NCBI RefSeq assembly: GCF_040907265.1
Contig: NZ_JBFOHP010000002.1
Coordinates: 2,046,001 to 2,110,000, forward strand
From: Streptomyces sclerotialus
GTDB taxonomy: Bacteria; Actinomycetota; Actinomycetes; Streptomycetales; Streptomycetaceae
Direction of reading: 5' to 3'
DNA: 64,000 nt
The position numbers were made by a program, and so were the translations under genes. The notes beneath the pieces are model-generated. The model ran no database searches. It was given only the letters and a program-made list of their open reading frames with translations, and had not been told where the DNA came from. Shown here piece by piece: positions 24,316-34,162 of this stretch (the stretch's first letter is position 1; the number at the start of each line of letters is the position of its first letter).

Positions 24316-25571
24316 GCCGTCCGCACTCCTCTCAGTGCGGCGTGCGCCGCGTCCTTGGTGGCGTAGGCGCCGCTCAACAAAGCTCCTCTGGTGCGGTGGA
24401 CCGTGGCGCGCAGCACGCCCCGGCCGCCGCCGGTGGTCAGGTCGCCGAAGAGCGCTTCGTACCGCCCCGCGATCCGCGCGGGATCGAAGCGGGCCGATCG
24501 CGCGAGGGCGGCCCGGCCCATCCGCTGCCGGCGCTCGTCGTCGTTGATCAGCTCCAGCAGCGCACCCGCGACGGCGTTCTTCTTGCCGACCGGCACCAGC
24601 CGGCCGTCCACGCCGTCCTCGATGATCTCGCCGGGACCGTGCGGGCAGTCGGTGGAGACCACCGGCAGCCCGCACCGCATCGCCTCCACAATCGTCATCC
24701 CGAAGGACTCCAGGCTGGAAGTGACGGCCGCGATGGAGCCCTTGGCCCACTCCGGGTCCAGCGGGTTGGCCGGGCCCATCAGGTAGATGTGGTTGTACAG
24801 GCCCAGTTCGTCGATCAGGGCGCGCAGGGCCTGCTTCTCGGCACCGCCGCCGTAGATCCGCAGCCGCCAGTCCGGGCGCTGTTCGACGACCGTGGCGAAG
24901 GCGCGGATCAGCAGGTCGTACCGCTTGACCCGGGCCAGCCGACCGGCCGCGACGACCCATTTGCCGGTACCGTCGGCGGGCTGGACGCCGGGCTCGGGCA
25001 CGCTGTTGGGCACCGCCTCGATGCGTACGCCGGGCAGCCGCAGTCGCTTGCGGTAGGACCGCGCGTCCGCCTCGGTCACCGTGGTCACCGCGTCCAGCCG
25101 CGGGTAGACCGCGCGCAACTGGCGGGTGAGCGCCCTGCCGTGCGTGTCGAGGGTGAGGTGCTCCTGCCCGACGCGTGCCACGCCCCGCCTGGCCTGCCGG
25201 GCGATGTGGACGTTCAGTCCGGGCCGGGTCCCCACCACGACGTCGGCCTCCAGGGACCGCAGGTGGGCGGCGATCCGCCGGTCGGTGAGCTCGCTGTACT
25301 GCCGGAAGCGGCCCTCGGCCGACGGGAAGACGCGGGCCTCGCGGAGGAACGCCGGGTCCTCCCCGTCGTATCCGGGGCTGTCCTTGCGGAGGTCCACGAG
25401 ATGCCGCAACCTGACCCGCGCTCCGGGCTCGAAGACCGGCACATCACGGTGGCGGAAGACAGACACGATCTCGACGTCGTGCTGCTCCGACAGCGTGCGG
25501 GCGAGGTTGTACGTCGTCCGGATCGTGCCGCCGATGCCGTATGCGTTGTGAATCAGGAATGAGATGTGCAT
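24312..25571 (-). CDS. GT4-family glycosyltransferase (GT-B fold)
   Basis: A 419-residue cytosolic retaining glycosyltransferase. The N-terminal acceptor domain begins HISFLIHNAYGIGGTIRTTY with the GGT loop. The C-terminal domain has the sugar-nucleotide site: VVAAGRLARVKRYDLLIRA (about 215), then SSLESFGMTIVEAMRCG (the E-x7-E motif) and VSTDCPHGPGEII. Family members build teichoic, capsular or other surface glycans from NDP-sugars. It is coupled to the hypothetical gene downstream. The acceptor and sugar donor are not readable. Confidence 0.93.
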   Translation of the reverse strand: MHISFLIHNAYGIGGTIRTTYNLARTLSEQHDVEIVSVFRHRDVPVFEPGARVRLRHLVDLRKDSPGYDGEDPAFLREARVFPSAEGRFRQYSELTDRRIAAHLRSLEADVVVGTRPGLNVHIARQARRGVARVGQEHLTLDTHGRALTRQLRAVYPRLDAVTTVTEADARSYRKRLRLPGVRIEAVPNSVPEPGVQPADGTGKWVVAAGRLARVKRYDLLIRAFATVVEQRPDWRLRIYGGGAEKQALRALIDELGLYNHIYLMGPANPLDPEWAKGSIAAVTSSLESFGMTIVEAMRCGLPVVSTDCPHGPGEIIEDGVDGRLVPVGKKNAVAGALLELINDDERRQRMGRAALARSARFDPARIAGRYEALFGDLTTGGGRGVLRATVHRTRGALLSGAYATKDAAHAALRGVRTA

Positions 25572-25668
25572 CCGTCCCCGTATCCCATGGTTTTCGCGCG
25601 AACGTAGCCAGGCGTCCGCCTACCAAACGGTTAGACCGAGGCTGGAGGTTTCGGGTTGGCTCCTTTCG

Positions 25669-26290
<622 letters not shown>

Positions 26291-26433
26291 CGCCGCAGGC
26301 TAGCGGCGTCCCGGCGGACCGGCCGCGCGGCACGCGACCGAACGGCGTGTGCCCCACCCGGTCGGGTGACCGGGCGGGGCACGCCGCCACCGCCGCGCCA
26401 TGGGGACGGGGACACACGGGCGGTGGCGGCGGA

Positions 26434-27102
<669 letters not shown>

Positions 27103-27270
27103 TCAGGACGCCCTTGTGCCGCTCCGCCCCGCCCGCCGCGGGTCCTGCGCAGCGCCGCTCCGCGCGTCTCGTGGGGCGCGGCGCTGCGCTGGTACGTACT
27201 GCGGTACTGCCGTGCTGCCGGTTACGGACGGCGGGCGTCCCCGGGCGGTGCTCGGTGCACACGGCCGGAG

Positions 27271-27300
27271 AATGTAGGGAGCCGCGCGGCACGGCATCAA
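27271..27300 (-). promoter_or_regulatory. Promoter of the Rpf-LysM gene, long 5' leader
   Basis: Minus-strand TTGATG (27300-27295) and TACATT (27276-27271) are separated by 18 bases, a good sigma-70-type match. Transcription would start near 27264, leaving a leader of about 215 bases rich in G/C inverted repeats. The leader does not match the c-di-AMP (ydaO) riboswitch found on some rpf genes. Confidence 0.5.
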
Positions 27301-27614
27301 CCAATCCGCTGTCGGGGCAGGCCAGTCGCGCGTTACTAAAGGTACCGACGAGTTCCGGCCACCCCATAGATTCCGTGATATCGGGATTTGTCGGCCTGTC
27401 GATCTCCCGGCCTGTGAGCCACCTCACCTCATTCGGAATCGTGGCACGCACACGCGGTGGCGGTGAGTGACCGCCTCCGGGGTGGTGTTCACCCTGTGCG
27501 CCGATCGGTTCGATTCCGTTCACGCTCGCGCGTGACTCCTGCCACAGATCGCCCGTTGTCTTTTTACGACGCCGGGAACCGCCCGGCAGCCGCACACAGA
27601 TCGAGGAGTCAGCC
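27301..27614. other. Divergent intergenic region, no gene seen
   Basis: The gap upstream of the Rpf promoter and the 27615 gene is noticeably AT-richer than the flanks. It presumably holds promoter elements for the rightward gene (TTGTCTTTTTAC near 27556-27567). No open frame with coding character and no RNA gene was recognised. Confidence 0.4.
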
Positions 27615-28418
27615 GTGCCCCGCATGCTCGACGTCAGTGACGACGTTCGCGCCGAGATCGGCGACGAGGAGGCCGACCGCCTGCTGGCCGGCGACAACGC
27701 CCCCGGCGCTTACGACTGCACCTCCTGCCGCACTCCGGGCGACAGCGAGCAGGAGCGCACCAGCACCGTCCTGTTCATCGGCGAGGAGACCGCCGTGCTG
27801 GCGTTCGCCCACGCCACGTGCATCCCCTCGCAGGTCGTCTCGGTGGCCGAGGAGCAGCTGAAGGGCGCCGTCCGCTCCATCACCGGCGAGCCCCCCGCCG
27901 ACGCGCCGCCCGCCCCGCGTTCCGAGAGCGGCACCCCGGTCCCCCGCCAGGCGACCCTGGGCGTGACCTGCGGCCTGGTCCTGGTCGAGGACGACCTGCG
28001 CCCCGCCCTGGTGGTGGAGCCCAACGGCCCGATCGCCCGCCCCGGCTCGGCCGACCTCGACGACCACTTCCTGCCGCTGCTGATGGAGCAGGGCTTCCAC
28101 CCGGTCACCGACATGGCCGTACTGCCGGCCGGCGGCACCGGCTGGTCCGTGCTGCTCGCCATGGGCCAGCTGCACGCCGTGCTCCAGGACAGCGGCGAGA
28201 CCGGCGGCCAGAACGCCTGGTGGAAGGCGCATCAGCCGCTCCCGGTCTCCGACGGCTGGCGCGCCGCGGTCAACAAGACCCGGACGGTCCTGGTGTACGC
28301 CGCGCCGCACGGCTCGATCGGCCAGCAGCCGCGCGAGGACCTGATGCGCGAGGCGCTGGAGAAGGCGGCGGCGCAGGGGAAGCTGGTCGCCCTCGCGATG
28401 CCGCTGGCCGGCACCTGA
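27615..28418 (+). CDS. Conserved Streptomyces hypothetical protein (267 aa)
   Basis: A soluble 267-residue protein, start GTG with GAGGAG 7 bases upstream. The N-terminal part has a short CTSC motif (about 35-38) in DCTSCRTPGD that could bind a metal. The C-terminal half reads LDDHFLPLLMEQGFHPV and GWSVLLAMGQLHAVLQ. There is no signal peptide or membrane segment. From memory, proteins of this kind occur near der in many Streptomyces. Function unknown; distant similarity to SseB-like proteins is possible but unproven. Confidence 0.82.
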   Translation: MPRMLDVSDDVRAEIGDEEADRLLAGDNAPGAYDCTSCRTPGDSEQERTSTVLFIGEETAVLAFAHATCIPSQVVSVAEEQLKGAVRSITGEPPADAPPAPRSESGTPVPRQATLGVTCGLVLVEDDLRPALVVEPNGPIARPGSADLDDHFLPLLMEQGFHPVTDMAVLPAGGTGWSVLLAMGQLHAVLQDSGETGGQNAWWKAHQPLPVSDGWRAAVNKTRTVLVYAAPHGSIGQQPREDLMREALEKAAAQGKLVALAMPLAGT

Positions 28419-28629
28419 GCGACGGCTTCGCCGGCTGCCGGGCGGCCGCCTCCCGACCGGGGCGGCCGTCCGGGCGGTCGCGTACGGGTGTCCGAGGCGC
28501 CACGCGCAGGCGGCGGAAGCCCTGCGCCATCGGCATTCCTGAGCCCTCCGCGGTTCCGCGTATGCCCCACGATCAGCCAATTCGTCACCGAAGCCGCATC
28601 CCACGGGCCTCCGGGTCGTTGGCACAGAC

Positions 28630-28965
28630 GTGCACCCATACGACCCGTCCCCCCGCGCCCCGTTCCACTCCATCCCCGGCATGCGCCCGTCGTACGAGCC
28701 CGCCGCGCACCACCACGACCGTGGCTCGGCCACGCCGATCTACGACGCGCTCTACGCCGAGTACCGCCGCTCCTTCCGGGCGCTGCCCGGGGACCGTACG
28801 GGCGAGGACGAGCTGAGCCCGGAGGTACTGCGGCGGATCTGGCGGCGCAGCACGCCGCCGGCGGCCGGCCGCCGGGAGGTGCCGCTGCCACCGCAGCACT
28901 CCCGGAACCACGTCCCGGCCGCGCTGCCTCCGGCGCCCCGCGACAACCGCCCGTACCACCACTGA
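28630..28965 (+). CDS. Small conserved Streptomyces hypothetical protein (111 aa)
   Basis: A 111-residue P/H/R-rich protein with a central conserved-looking helix IYDALYAEYRRSFRALPGDR. The ends look disordered (HHHDR, RPYHH). The start GTG 28630 has no strong ribosome site; ATG 28681 is an alternative. No domain or localisation signal is seen. It lies between the 27615 gene and der, an arrangement I recall from other Streptomyces. Confidence 0.65.
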   Translation: MHPYDPSPRAPFHSIPGMRPSYEPAAHHHDRGSATPIYDALYAEYRRSFRALPGDRTGEDELSPEVLRRIWRRSTPPAAGRREVPLPPQHSRNHVPAALPPAPRDNRPYHH

Positions 28966-29029
28966 GCCGCCGCTGAGCGGCTGCCGCACCGCCCGCCGGA
29001 CACGTCGCCTGGGCACGGCCCGGCAGCGA

Positions 29030-29073
29030 GGAGCCCCGCCCAGGACCCCGGCGGGGGTCCTGGGCGGGGCTCC
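29030..29073. terminator. 20-bp perfect-stem terminator
   Basis: Arms GGAGCCCCGCCCAGGACCCC and GGGGTCCTGGGCGGGGCTCC pair without mismatch around a 4-base loop. It sits between the convergent 28630 gene and der and should stop transcription from both sides. It is one of the longest perfect stems in the window. Confidence 0.85.
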
Positions 29074-29096
29074 GGAAGCGGCGTCCGCCGTGCGGT

Positions 29097-29128
29097 TACT
29101 TCTTCTTGCTGCTACTTCTTCTTGCTGC
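29097..29128 (-). repeat. 16-bp tandem duplication over the der stop codon
   Basis: Two exact adjacent 16-bp copies (TACTTCTTCTTGCTGC on +) span the end of der. The upstream copy encodes SKKK and TAG; the duplicate repeats the AAG AAG AAG run after the stop. Coding sequence is not damaged. Confidence 0.8.
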
Positions 29129-30581
29129 GCTTCTCGCGGACCCGCACCGAGATGTGGATCGGGGTCCCGTCGAAGCCGAACTCCTCACGCAGCCGGCGCT
29201 CGATGAACCGGCGGTAGCCCGCCTCCAGGAAGCCGGAGGCGAAGAGCACGAACCGCGGGGGCTTGGTGCCCGCCTGCGTACCGAAGAGGATGCGGGGCTG
29301 CTTGCCGCCGCGTACCGGGTGCGGGTGGGAGGCGACGATCTCACCGAGGAAGGCGTTCAGACGCCCGGTGGGCACCCGGGTCTCCCAGCCGGCGAGCGCG
29401 GTCTCGATGGCCGGCACGAGCTTCTCCATGTGCCGTCCGGTACGCGCCGAGACATTGACCCGCATCGCCCACGGGATCTGCACGAGGTCCCGCTCGATCT
29501 CCCGCTCCAGGTAGAAGCGGCGCTCCTCGTCCAGCTGGTCCCACTTGTTGTACGCGATGACCAGCGCGCGGCCCGCCTCGACGGCCATGGTGATGATCCG
29601 CTGGTCCTGCACGCTGATCGACTCGCTCGCGTCGATCAGCACGACCGCGACCTCGGCCTTCTCCACGGCGGCCGCCGTACGCAGCGAGGCGTAGTAGTCG
29701 GCGCCCTCCTGGAGGTGGACGCGCTTGCGGATACCCGCGGTGTCCACGAACTTCCAGGTCTTGCCGCCCAGCTCGATCAGCTCGTCGACCGGGTCGCGGG
29801 TGGTGCCGGCCAGCTCGTTGACGACCACCCGCTCCTCGCCGGCGACCTTGTTCAGCAGGGAGGACTTGCCGACGTTCGGGCGGCCGATGAGGGCGATGCG
29901 GCGCGGGCCGCCGACGGTGGCGCCGAAGGTCTGCTGCGGCGCCTCGGGCAGCGCGTCCAGCGCGGCGTCCAGCAGGTCGCCGGTGCCGCGGCCGTGCAGG
30001 GCCGAGACCGGGTACGGCTCGCCGAGGCCGAGCGACCACAGCATGGCGGCGTCCGCCTCGCCGGAGGGGCCGTCGACCTTGTTGGCGCACAGCACGACCG
30101 GCTTGCCGGAGCGGCGCAGCAGCTTCACCACGGCCTCGTCGGTGTCGGTCGCGCCGACCTTGGCGTCCACGACGAAGACCACCGCGTCGGCCGCCTCGAT
30201 CGCGAACTCCGCCTGGGCTGCGACGGACGCGTCGATGCCGAGCACGTCCTGTTCCCAGCCGCCGGTGTCGACGACCTTGAAGCGGCGGCCGTTCCAGTCC
30301 GCCTCGTAGGTGACGCGGTCGCGGGTGACGCCCGGCTTGTCCTCGACGACGGCCTCACGGCGGCCGATGAAGCGGTTGACGAGGGTCGACTTGCCGACGT
30401 TGGGGCGGCCGACGACGGCGAGGACGGGCAGCGGGCCGTGGCCGGCCGCCGCGATGTCGCCCTCGACCTCGTCCAGGTCGAAGCCCTCCTGCGCGGCGAG
30501 CTCCATGAACTCCGCGTACTCGGCGTCGCCCAGCGCGCCGTGCTCGACGTGCTCGTCGCCGGTGGGGATCTGGTCGTTCAT
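29112..30581 (-). CDS. der: Ribosome biogenesis GTPase Der (EngA)
   Basis: A 489-residue double-GTPase needed for 50S subunit maturation. The first G domain shows [13 protein letters not shown] (about 59), the PGVTRD switch and DTGGW; the second shows [13 protein letters not shown] (about 228), [15 protein letters not shown] and NKWD. A C-terminal KH-like domain ([18 protein letters not shown] onward) ends in the basic tail REKRSKKK. An acidic N-terminal extension of about 50 residues is typical of actinobacterial Der. GAGGAA precedes the ATG. It is followed on the same strand by nothing until the terminator; upstream is plsC. Confidence 0.97.
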   Translation of the reverse strand: MNDQIPTGDEHVEHGALGDAEYAEFMELAAQEGFDLDEVEGDIAAAGHGPLPVLAVVGRPNVGKSTLVNRFIGRREAVVEDKPGVTRDRVTYEADWNGRRFKVVDTGGWEQDVLGIDASVAAQAEFAIEAADAVVFVVDAKVGATDTDEAVVKLLRRSGKPVVLCANKVDGPSGEADAAMLWSLGLGEPYPVSALHGRGTGDLLDAALDALPEAPQQTFGATVGGPRRIALIGRPNVGKSSLLNKVAGEERVVVNELAGTTRDPVDELIELGGKTWKFVDTAGIRKRVHLQEGADYYASLRTAAAVEKAEVAVVLIDASESISVQDQRIITMAVEAGRALVIAYNKWDQLDEERRFYLEREIERDLVQIPWAMRVNVSARTGRHMEKLVPAIETALAGWETRVPTGRLNAFLGEIVASHPHPVRGGKQPRILFGTQAGTKPPRFVLFASGFLEAGYRRFIERRLREEFGFDGTPIHISVRVREKRSKKK

Positions 30582-30660
30582 GAAGTCCGTTCCTCGTTCT
30601 GCGTGGTCGGTGGGCCGTGTCGGCCGGTTCCGCGGCCGCCGTGCGGCCGGTCGGTGCGGC

Positions 30661-31317
30661 TCAGCGGCCGGTCAGGCGCCTGGCGTCGGTCAGATGGGCG
30701 GTCAGCCGCTCCTGGATGCGTACGGTCGCCTCGTCCAGTGCCTTGCGCGTCCGCCGCCCCGAGCTGTCCCCCGCCTGGAAGGCATCGCCGAAGACGACGT
30801 CGACGCGGCCGCGCAGCGGCGGCAGCGCCGGTATGACCCGGCTGCTGCGCTCCGCGCTGCCCAGGACCGCGACCGGCACGATCGGCGCTCCCGAGCGTAC
30901 GGCGAAGTACGCGAGCCCGGCGCGCAGCGACGCGAAGTCACCCTCGCCGCGGGTGCCCTCGGGGAAGATCCCGAGGACTCCGCCGCGCTCCAGGATGCCC
31001 AGCGCGTGGGTGACGGCGGTCCGGTCGGTGCTCGTCCGGTCGACCTTCACCTGCCCGATGCCGCGCAGGAAGGGGTCCAGCGGACCGGCGAAGGCTTCCT
31101 TCTTGATCAGGAAGTGCACCGGCCGCGGCGCCGTACCCATGAGCATGGGCCCGTCGATGTTGTGGGAGTGGTTGACCGCGAAGATCACCGGGCCCGCCGC
31201 CGGCACCCGCCAGGCGCCCAGCACCCGTGGTCGCCACAGGCCGTTCATCAGGCCGATGCCGATCCGCCGCCCGACCGCGGCGCCGTCGGCGCTCGGCAGT
31301 TGGCCGGAGTCGGTCAC
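30661..31317 (-). CDS. plsC: 1-acyl-sn-glycerol-3-phosphate acyltransferase (PlsC family)
   Basis: A 218-residue membrane-associated acyltransferase. The catalytic HX4D box reads NHSHNIDGP (about 58), followed by the acyl-acceptor motif [12 protein letters not shown] (about 126) and a third motif around IVPVAV (about 152). The family transfers acyl chains to lysophosphatidate in phospholipid synthesis. Its GTG start overlaps the cmk TGA (GTGA), so it is translationally coupled to cmk, a pairing common in actinobacteria. Confidence 0.93.
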   Translation of the reverse strand: MTDSGQLPSADGAAVGRRIGIGLMNGLWRPRVLGAWRVPAAGPVIFAVNHSHNIDGPMLMGTAPRPVHFLIKKEAFAGPLDPFLRGIGQVKVDRTSTDRTAVTHALGILERGGVLGIFPEGTRGEGDFASLRAGLAYFAVRSGAPIVPVAVLGSAERSSRVIPALPPLRGRVDVVFGDAFQAGDSSGRRTRKALDEATVRIQERLTAHLTDARRLTGR

Positions 31318-32063
31318 CGGTCGGCCCGCCCCGCCTCCACGGTCTCCGCCGCCGGGCCGGCCTTCTCCGCGATCTTCGCCTCGATGAGGGTGACCACGCA
31401 CTCGATGACCTGCTCCAGGGTCAGCTCGGTGGTGTCCACCTCGACCGCGTCGTCGGCCTTGGCCAGCGGCGAGGCCTTACGGGAGGAGTCCGCGGCGTCC
31501 CGCTTGATCAGCGCCTCGCGGGTGGCGGCCAGGTCGGTGGCCTCCTTGCCCTTCAGCTCGCCGCTGCGGCGGGCGGCACGCGCCTCGGGCGAAGCCGTGA
31601 GGAAGATCTTCAGGTCGGCGTCGGGCAGCACGGTCGTACCGATGTCCCGGCCCTCGACGACGATGCCGCGCTCGGCGGAGCCGGCGATGGTCCGCTGCAG
31701 GTCCGTGATCAGGCTGCGCACCTCGGGGACGGCGCTGACGGCGCTGACGGCGGAGGTGACCTCCTTCGTGCGGATCGGGCCCGAGGCGTCCTGCCCGTCG
31801 ACCGTGATGGTCGGCGCGGCCGGGTCGGTGCCGGAGACGATCGCAGGCTTGGCGGCGGCCGTGGCGATGGCGGTCGGGTCCTGGATGTCGACGCCGTTGG
31901 ACAGCATCCACCAGGTGATCGCGCGGTACTGGGCACCGGTGTCCAGGTAGCTGAGCGCCAGCTTGGCGGCAACCGCCTTGGACGTGCTGGACTTGCCCGT
32001 GCCGGAGGGGCCGTCGATGGCGACGATCACTGCTGCCGGGGCGGTCCGGGCGGCGGTTTCCAC
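31314..32063 (-). CDS. cmk: (d)CMP kinase
   Basis: A 249-residue nucleoside monophosphate kinase converting CMP/dCMP to diphosphates. The P-loop is IDGPSGTGKSSTSK near the N-terminus, followed by YLDTGAQYRAITWW (CMP-binding) and VVEGRDIGTTVLPDA (about 133), then the lid with RRSGELKGK. I use GTG 32063, which has AAGGAAAGGTG upstream; GTG 32075 is an alternative four codons earlier. An insertion with SAVSAVSAVPEV comes from a small in-frame repeat (near 31730-31750). Upstream is the tyrA gene. Confidence 0.95.
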   Translation of the reverse strand: METAARTAPAAVIVAIDGPSGTGKSSTSKAVAAKLALSYLDTGAQYRAITWWMLSNGVDIQDPTAIATAAAKPAIVSGTDPAAPTITVDGQDASGPIRTKEVTSAVSAVSAVPEVRSLITDLQRTIAGSAERGIVVEGRDIGTTVLPDADLKIFLTASPEARAARRSGELKGKEATDLAATREALIKRDAADSSRKASPLAKADDAVEVDTTELTLEQVIECVVTLIEAKIAEKAGPAAETVEAGRADR

Positions 32064-32196
32064 GGTGACGAACACCTTTCCTTGTGCACGGGGCGGGGAT
32101 CCTGGGGCCCGATGGGCCTCGGACAAGGTTACCGGGTACACGCAGGCGCGTTTTCCCCGCACGGGAGTGGGGGGTTTGTGAGGCTTCCGGGGACGT

Positions 32197-33282
32197 CTAC
32201 TGGCGGATGGACCAGCCGCGCTCGCGGAGCGCCGCGGTCAGCGTCGGCACGGCCGTCGGTTCGACGGTGAGCTGGATGAAGCCCGCCTGCTGCCCTGTCG
32301 CGTGCTCGATCCGCACGTCCTCGATGTTGACGCCCGCCTGCCCGGCGTCGGCGAAGATCCGCGCGAGCTCGCCCGGCTGGTCACCGATGTGCACGGCGAC
32401 GGTCTCGTAAGCGGCCGGGGCCGCGCCGTGCTTGCCCGGCACCCGCTCGCGGCCCGCGTTGCCGCGCCGCAGCACGTCCTCGATGCCGTCGGCGCCCGTA
32501 CCGCGCTTGGCCTCGTCGGCGGACTGCAGGGCGCGCAGCGCCTGCACCGTCCCGTCCAGGTCGGCCGCGATCTCCGCCAGCACGTCCGCGACCGGCCCGG
32601 GGTTGGCGGAGAGGATGTCGATCCACATGCCGGGGTCGGAGGCGGCGATCCGGGTCACATCGCGGATGCCCTGCCCGCACAGCCGTACGGCGGTCTCGTC
32701 CGCCCTCTGGAGGCGTGCCGCGACCAGGCTGGAGACCAGCTGGGGGGTGTGGCTGACCAGGGCCACCGCACGGTCGTGCGCGTCGGCGTCCATGACGACG
32801 GGGACCGCCCGGCACAGCGCCACCAGCTCCAGCGCGAGGTTGAGCACCTCGGTGTCGCCGTCCCGGGTCGGTGTGAGCACCCAGGGCCGGCCCTCGAAGA
32901 GGTCGGCGGTGGCGGCCAGCGGCCCGGACCGCTCCTTGCCGGCCATCGGGTGCGTACCGATGTACGGCGTGAGGTCCAGCCCGAGCTCCGCCAGCTCGCG
33001 GCGCGGCCCGCCCTTGACGCTGGCCACGTCCAGGTACGCGCGGGCCGTACCGCGGCGCATCGCGTCCGCCAGCGCCCCCGCGACGTGCGCGGGCGGCACC
33101 GCGACGATCGCCAGGTCGACCGGGCCCTCGGGCTCCTCCACGGTGCCCGCGCCGAGCGCCGCCGCCGTACGGGCCTGCGCGGCGTCGTGGTCGGCGAGGT
33201 GCACCCGGACGCCGCGGGCGCTCAGCGCCAGCGCGGCCGACGTGCCGATCAGGCCCGTCCCGATGACGATCGCGGTCCTCAC
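32197..33282 (-). CDS. tyrA: Prephenate dehydrogenase with C-terminal ACT domain
   Basis: A 361-residue NAD-dependent dehydrogenase making 4-hydroxyphenylpyruvate for tyrosine. The Rossmann motif is VIGTGLIGTSAALAL (residues 6-20). Active-site segments are IGTHPMAGKERSGP (about 115) and VSHTPQLVSSLVA (about 175). The C-terminal 75 residues form an ACT domain (VHIGDQPGELARIFADAG), the usual feedback site for tyrosine. The GTG start overlaps the chorismate mutase TGA (GTGA). Together the two genes convert chorismate to the tyrosine precursor. Confidence 0.96.
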   Translation of the reverse strand: MRTAIVIGTGLIGTSAALALSARGVRVHLADHDAAQARTAAALGAGTVEEPEGPVDLAIVAVPPAHVAGALADAMRRGTARAYLDVASVKGGPRRELAELGLDLTPYIGTHPMAGKERSGPLAATADLFEGRPWVLTPTRDGDTEVLNLALELVALCRAVPVVMDADAHDRAVALVSHTPQLVSSLVAARLQRADETAVRLCGQGIRDVTRIAASDPGMWIDILSANPGPVADVLAEIAADLDGTVQALRALQSADEAKRGTGADGIEDVLRRGNAGRERVPGKHGAAPAAYETVAVHIGDQPGELARIFADAGQAGVNIEDVRIEHATGQQAGFIQLTVEPTAVPTLTAALRERGWSIRQ

Positions 33283-33641
33283 TGGGCGATGTCCTTCCGC
33301 AGCGCGCCCGCGGCGCCGAGATAGACGTGCGCGATCTCCGCCTTGGTGAGCTCGCTCTCCACGTGCGCCAGGATCCGCACCACGCGCGGCATGGCCCCGG
33401 CGATGTCCAGCTCCTGCGCGCAGATCAGCGGCACGTCGGTGATGCCCAGCTTCCGGGCCGCGACGGCGGGGAAGTCGCTGTGCAGATCGGGCGTGGCCGT
33501 GAACCACACGCTGATCAGGTCGTCCGGTACGAGGCCGTTGCGCTCCAGGATGGCGGTCAGCAGCGCGGCGACCTGCTCATGCATGTGCTCCGCATCGTCC
33601 CGCTCCAGCTGAACGGCCCCTCGGACCGCACGTACCGCCAC
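33279..33641 (-). CDS. aroH: Monofunctional chorismate mutase, AroH type
   Basis: A 120-residue trimeric chorismate mutase of the B. subtilis AroH fold. Conserved residues are visible in VRAVRGAVQLERD (Arg at the N-terminus), the HMHEQVAALLTAIL helix, DDLISVWFTATPDL (about 45) and the C-terminal VYLGAAGALRKD (Tyr and Arg of the active site). It converts chorismate to prephenate, and is coupled to tyrA. The start GTG 33641 has GGAG 7 bases upstream. Confidence 0.95.
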   Translation of the reverse strand: MAVRAVRGAVQLERDDAEHMHEQVAALLTAILERNGLVPDDLISVWFTATPDLHSDFPAVAARKLGITDVPLICAQELDIAGAMPRVVRILAHVESELTKAEIAHVYLGAAGALRKDIAQ

Positions 33642-33839
33642 GTCCCTGCTCCCTCTGCTTCCGACACGTACCGAATCTTCGTTGCCGTGCCAATGAACTC
33701 ATGAATCAGCGTATCGACCCCCGCGCCCGGCCGCCGACCACGCCCGCCCTGCGAGACGGGTCTCCGCCACCGGTGGCCCCGCCGGATGCGCGTGACACCG
33801 TACGCGCCGGGCCCCACGGTCCGGAGGCGTGCCTGCCGA

Positions 33840-33995
33840 GATCACCCGGACCACGCCCTGGTCACCGGCCACACCGTCTACGGCTGCGTCACGGGCTCCC
33901 GCGCGTTCGGGCCGGCGACGGCGGACAGCGACACCGGCCGGCGGGGCGTCCACCTCGCCCCTACGGCCCTCTTCCGGCGCTTCGCGAAGCCGCCG
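33840..33995 (+). pseudogene. Remnant of a nucleotidyltransferase, N-terminal part only
   Basis: The frame reads DHPDHALVTGHTVYGCVTGSR and then AFGPATADSDT, GRRGVHLAPTALFRRFAKPP. This matches the start of the MNT-like nucleotidyltransferases common in Streptomyces (GSRAFG, DSDxDxRG core, here DSDTGRRG). Homology stops abruptly at 33995, where the sequence becomes the opposite-strand remnant of a second nucleotidyltransferase. Everything after the first 50 or so residues is missing. No clear start codon in frame has a ribosome site. I take it as a dead fragment. Confidence 0.7.
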
Positions 33996-34162
33996 CCGCG
34001 CAGGTCCACATCGGAGTCGCGGGAGGGGAAGCCGTACAGGTGGGCGCCCGAGACGGTCGCGAAGAGCAGCGGGGTCTCGGGGGTGTCCTGCTCGGCCACG
34101 ACCGCGCCCAGGTCCGTGCCGCCGGGCAGGCCGGCGGCACGGAGAGCCGCGTCCACGGTCAC
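33995..34162 (-). pseudogene. Remnant of a second nucleotidyltransferase, N-terminal part only
   Basis: From GTG 34162 the minus strand reads VTVDAALRAAGLPGGTDL, then PLLFATVSGAHLYGFPSRDS and DVDLRG, the nucleotidyltransferase core (GSxxYG..S.DSDVDLRG pattern). The start overlaps the ADP-ribosylglycohydrolase TGA (GTGA), so the gene was once coupled to it. After about 56 codons homology ends at the same point (33995) as the plus-strand remnant; the following frame is out-of-family. A deletion joining two convergent genes explains both. Confidence 0.72.
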
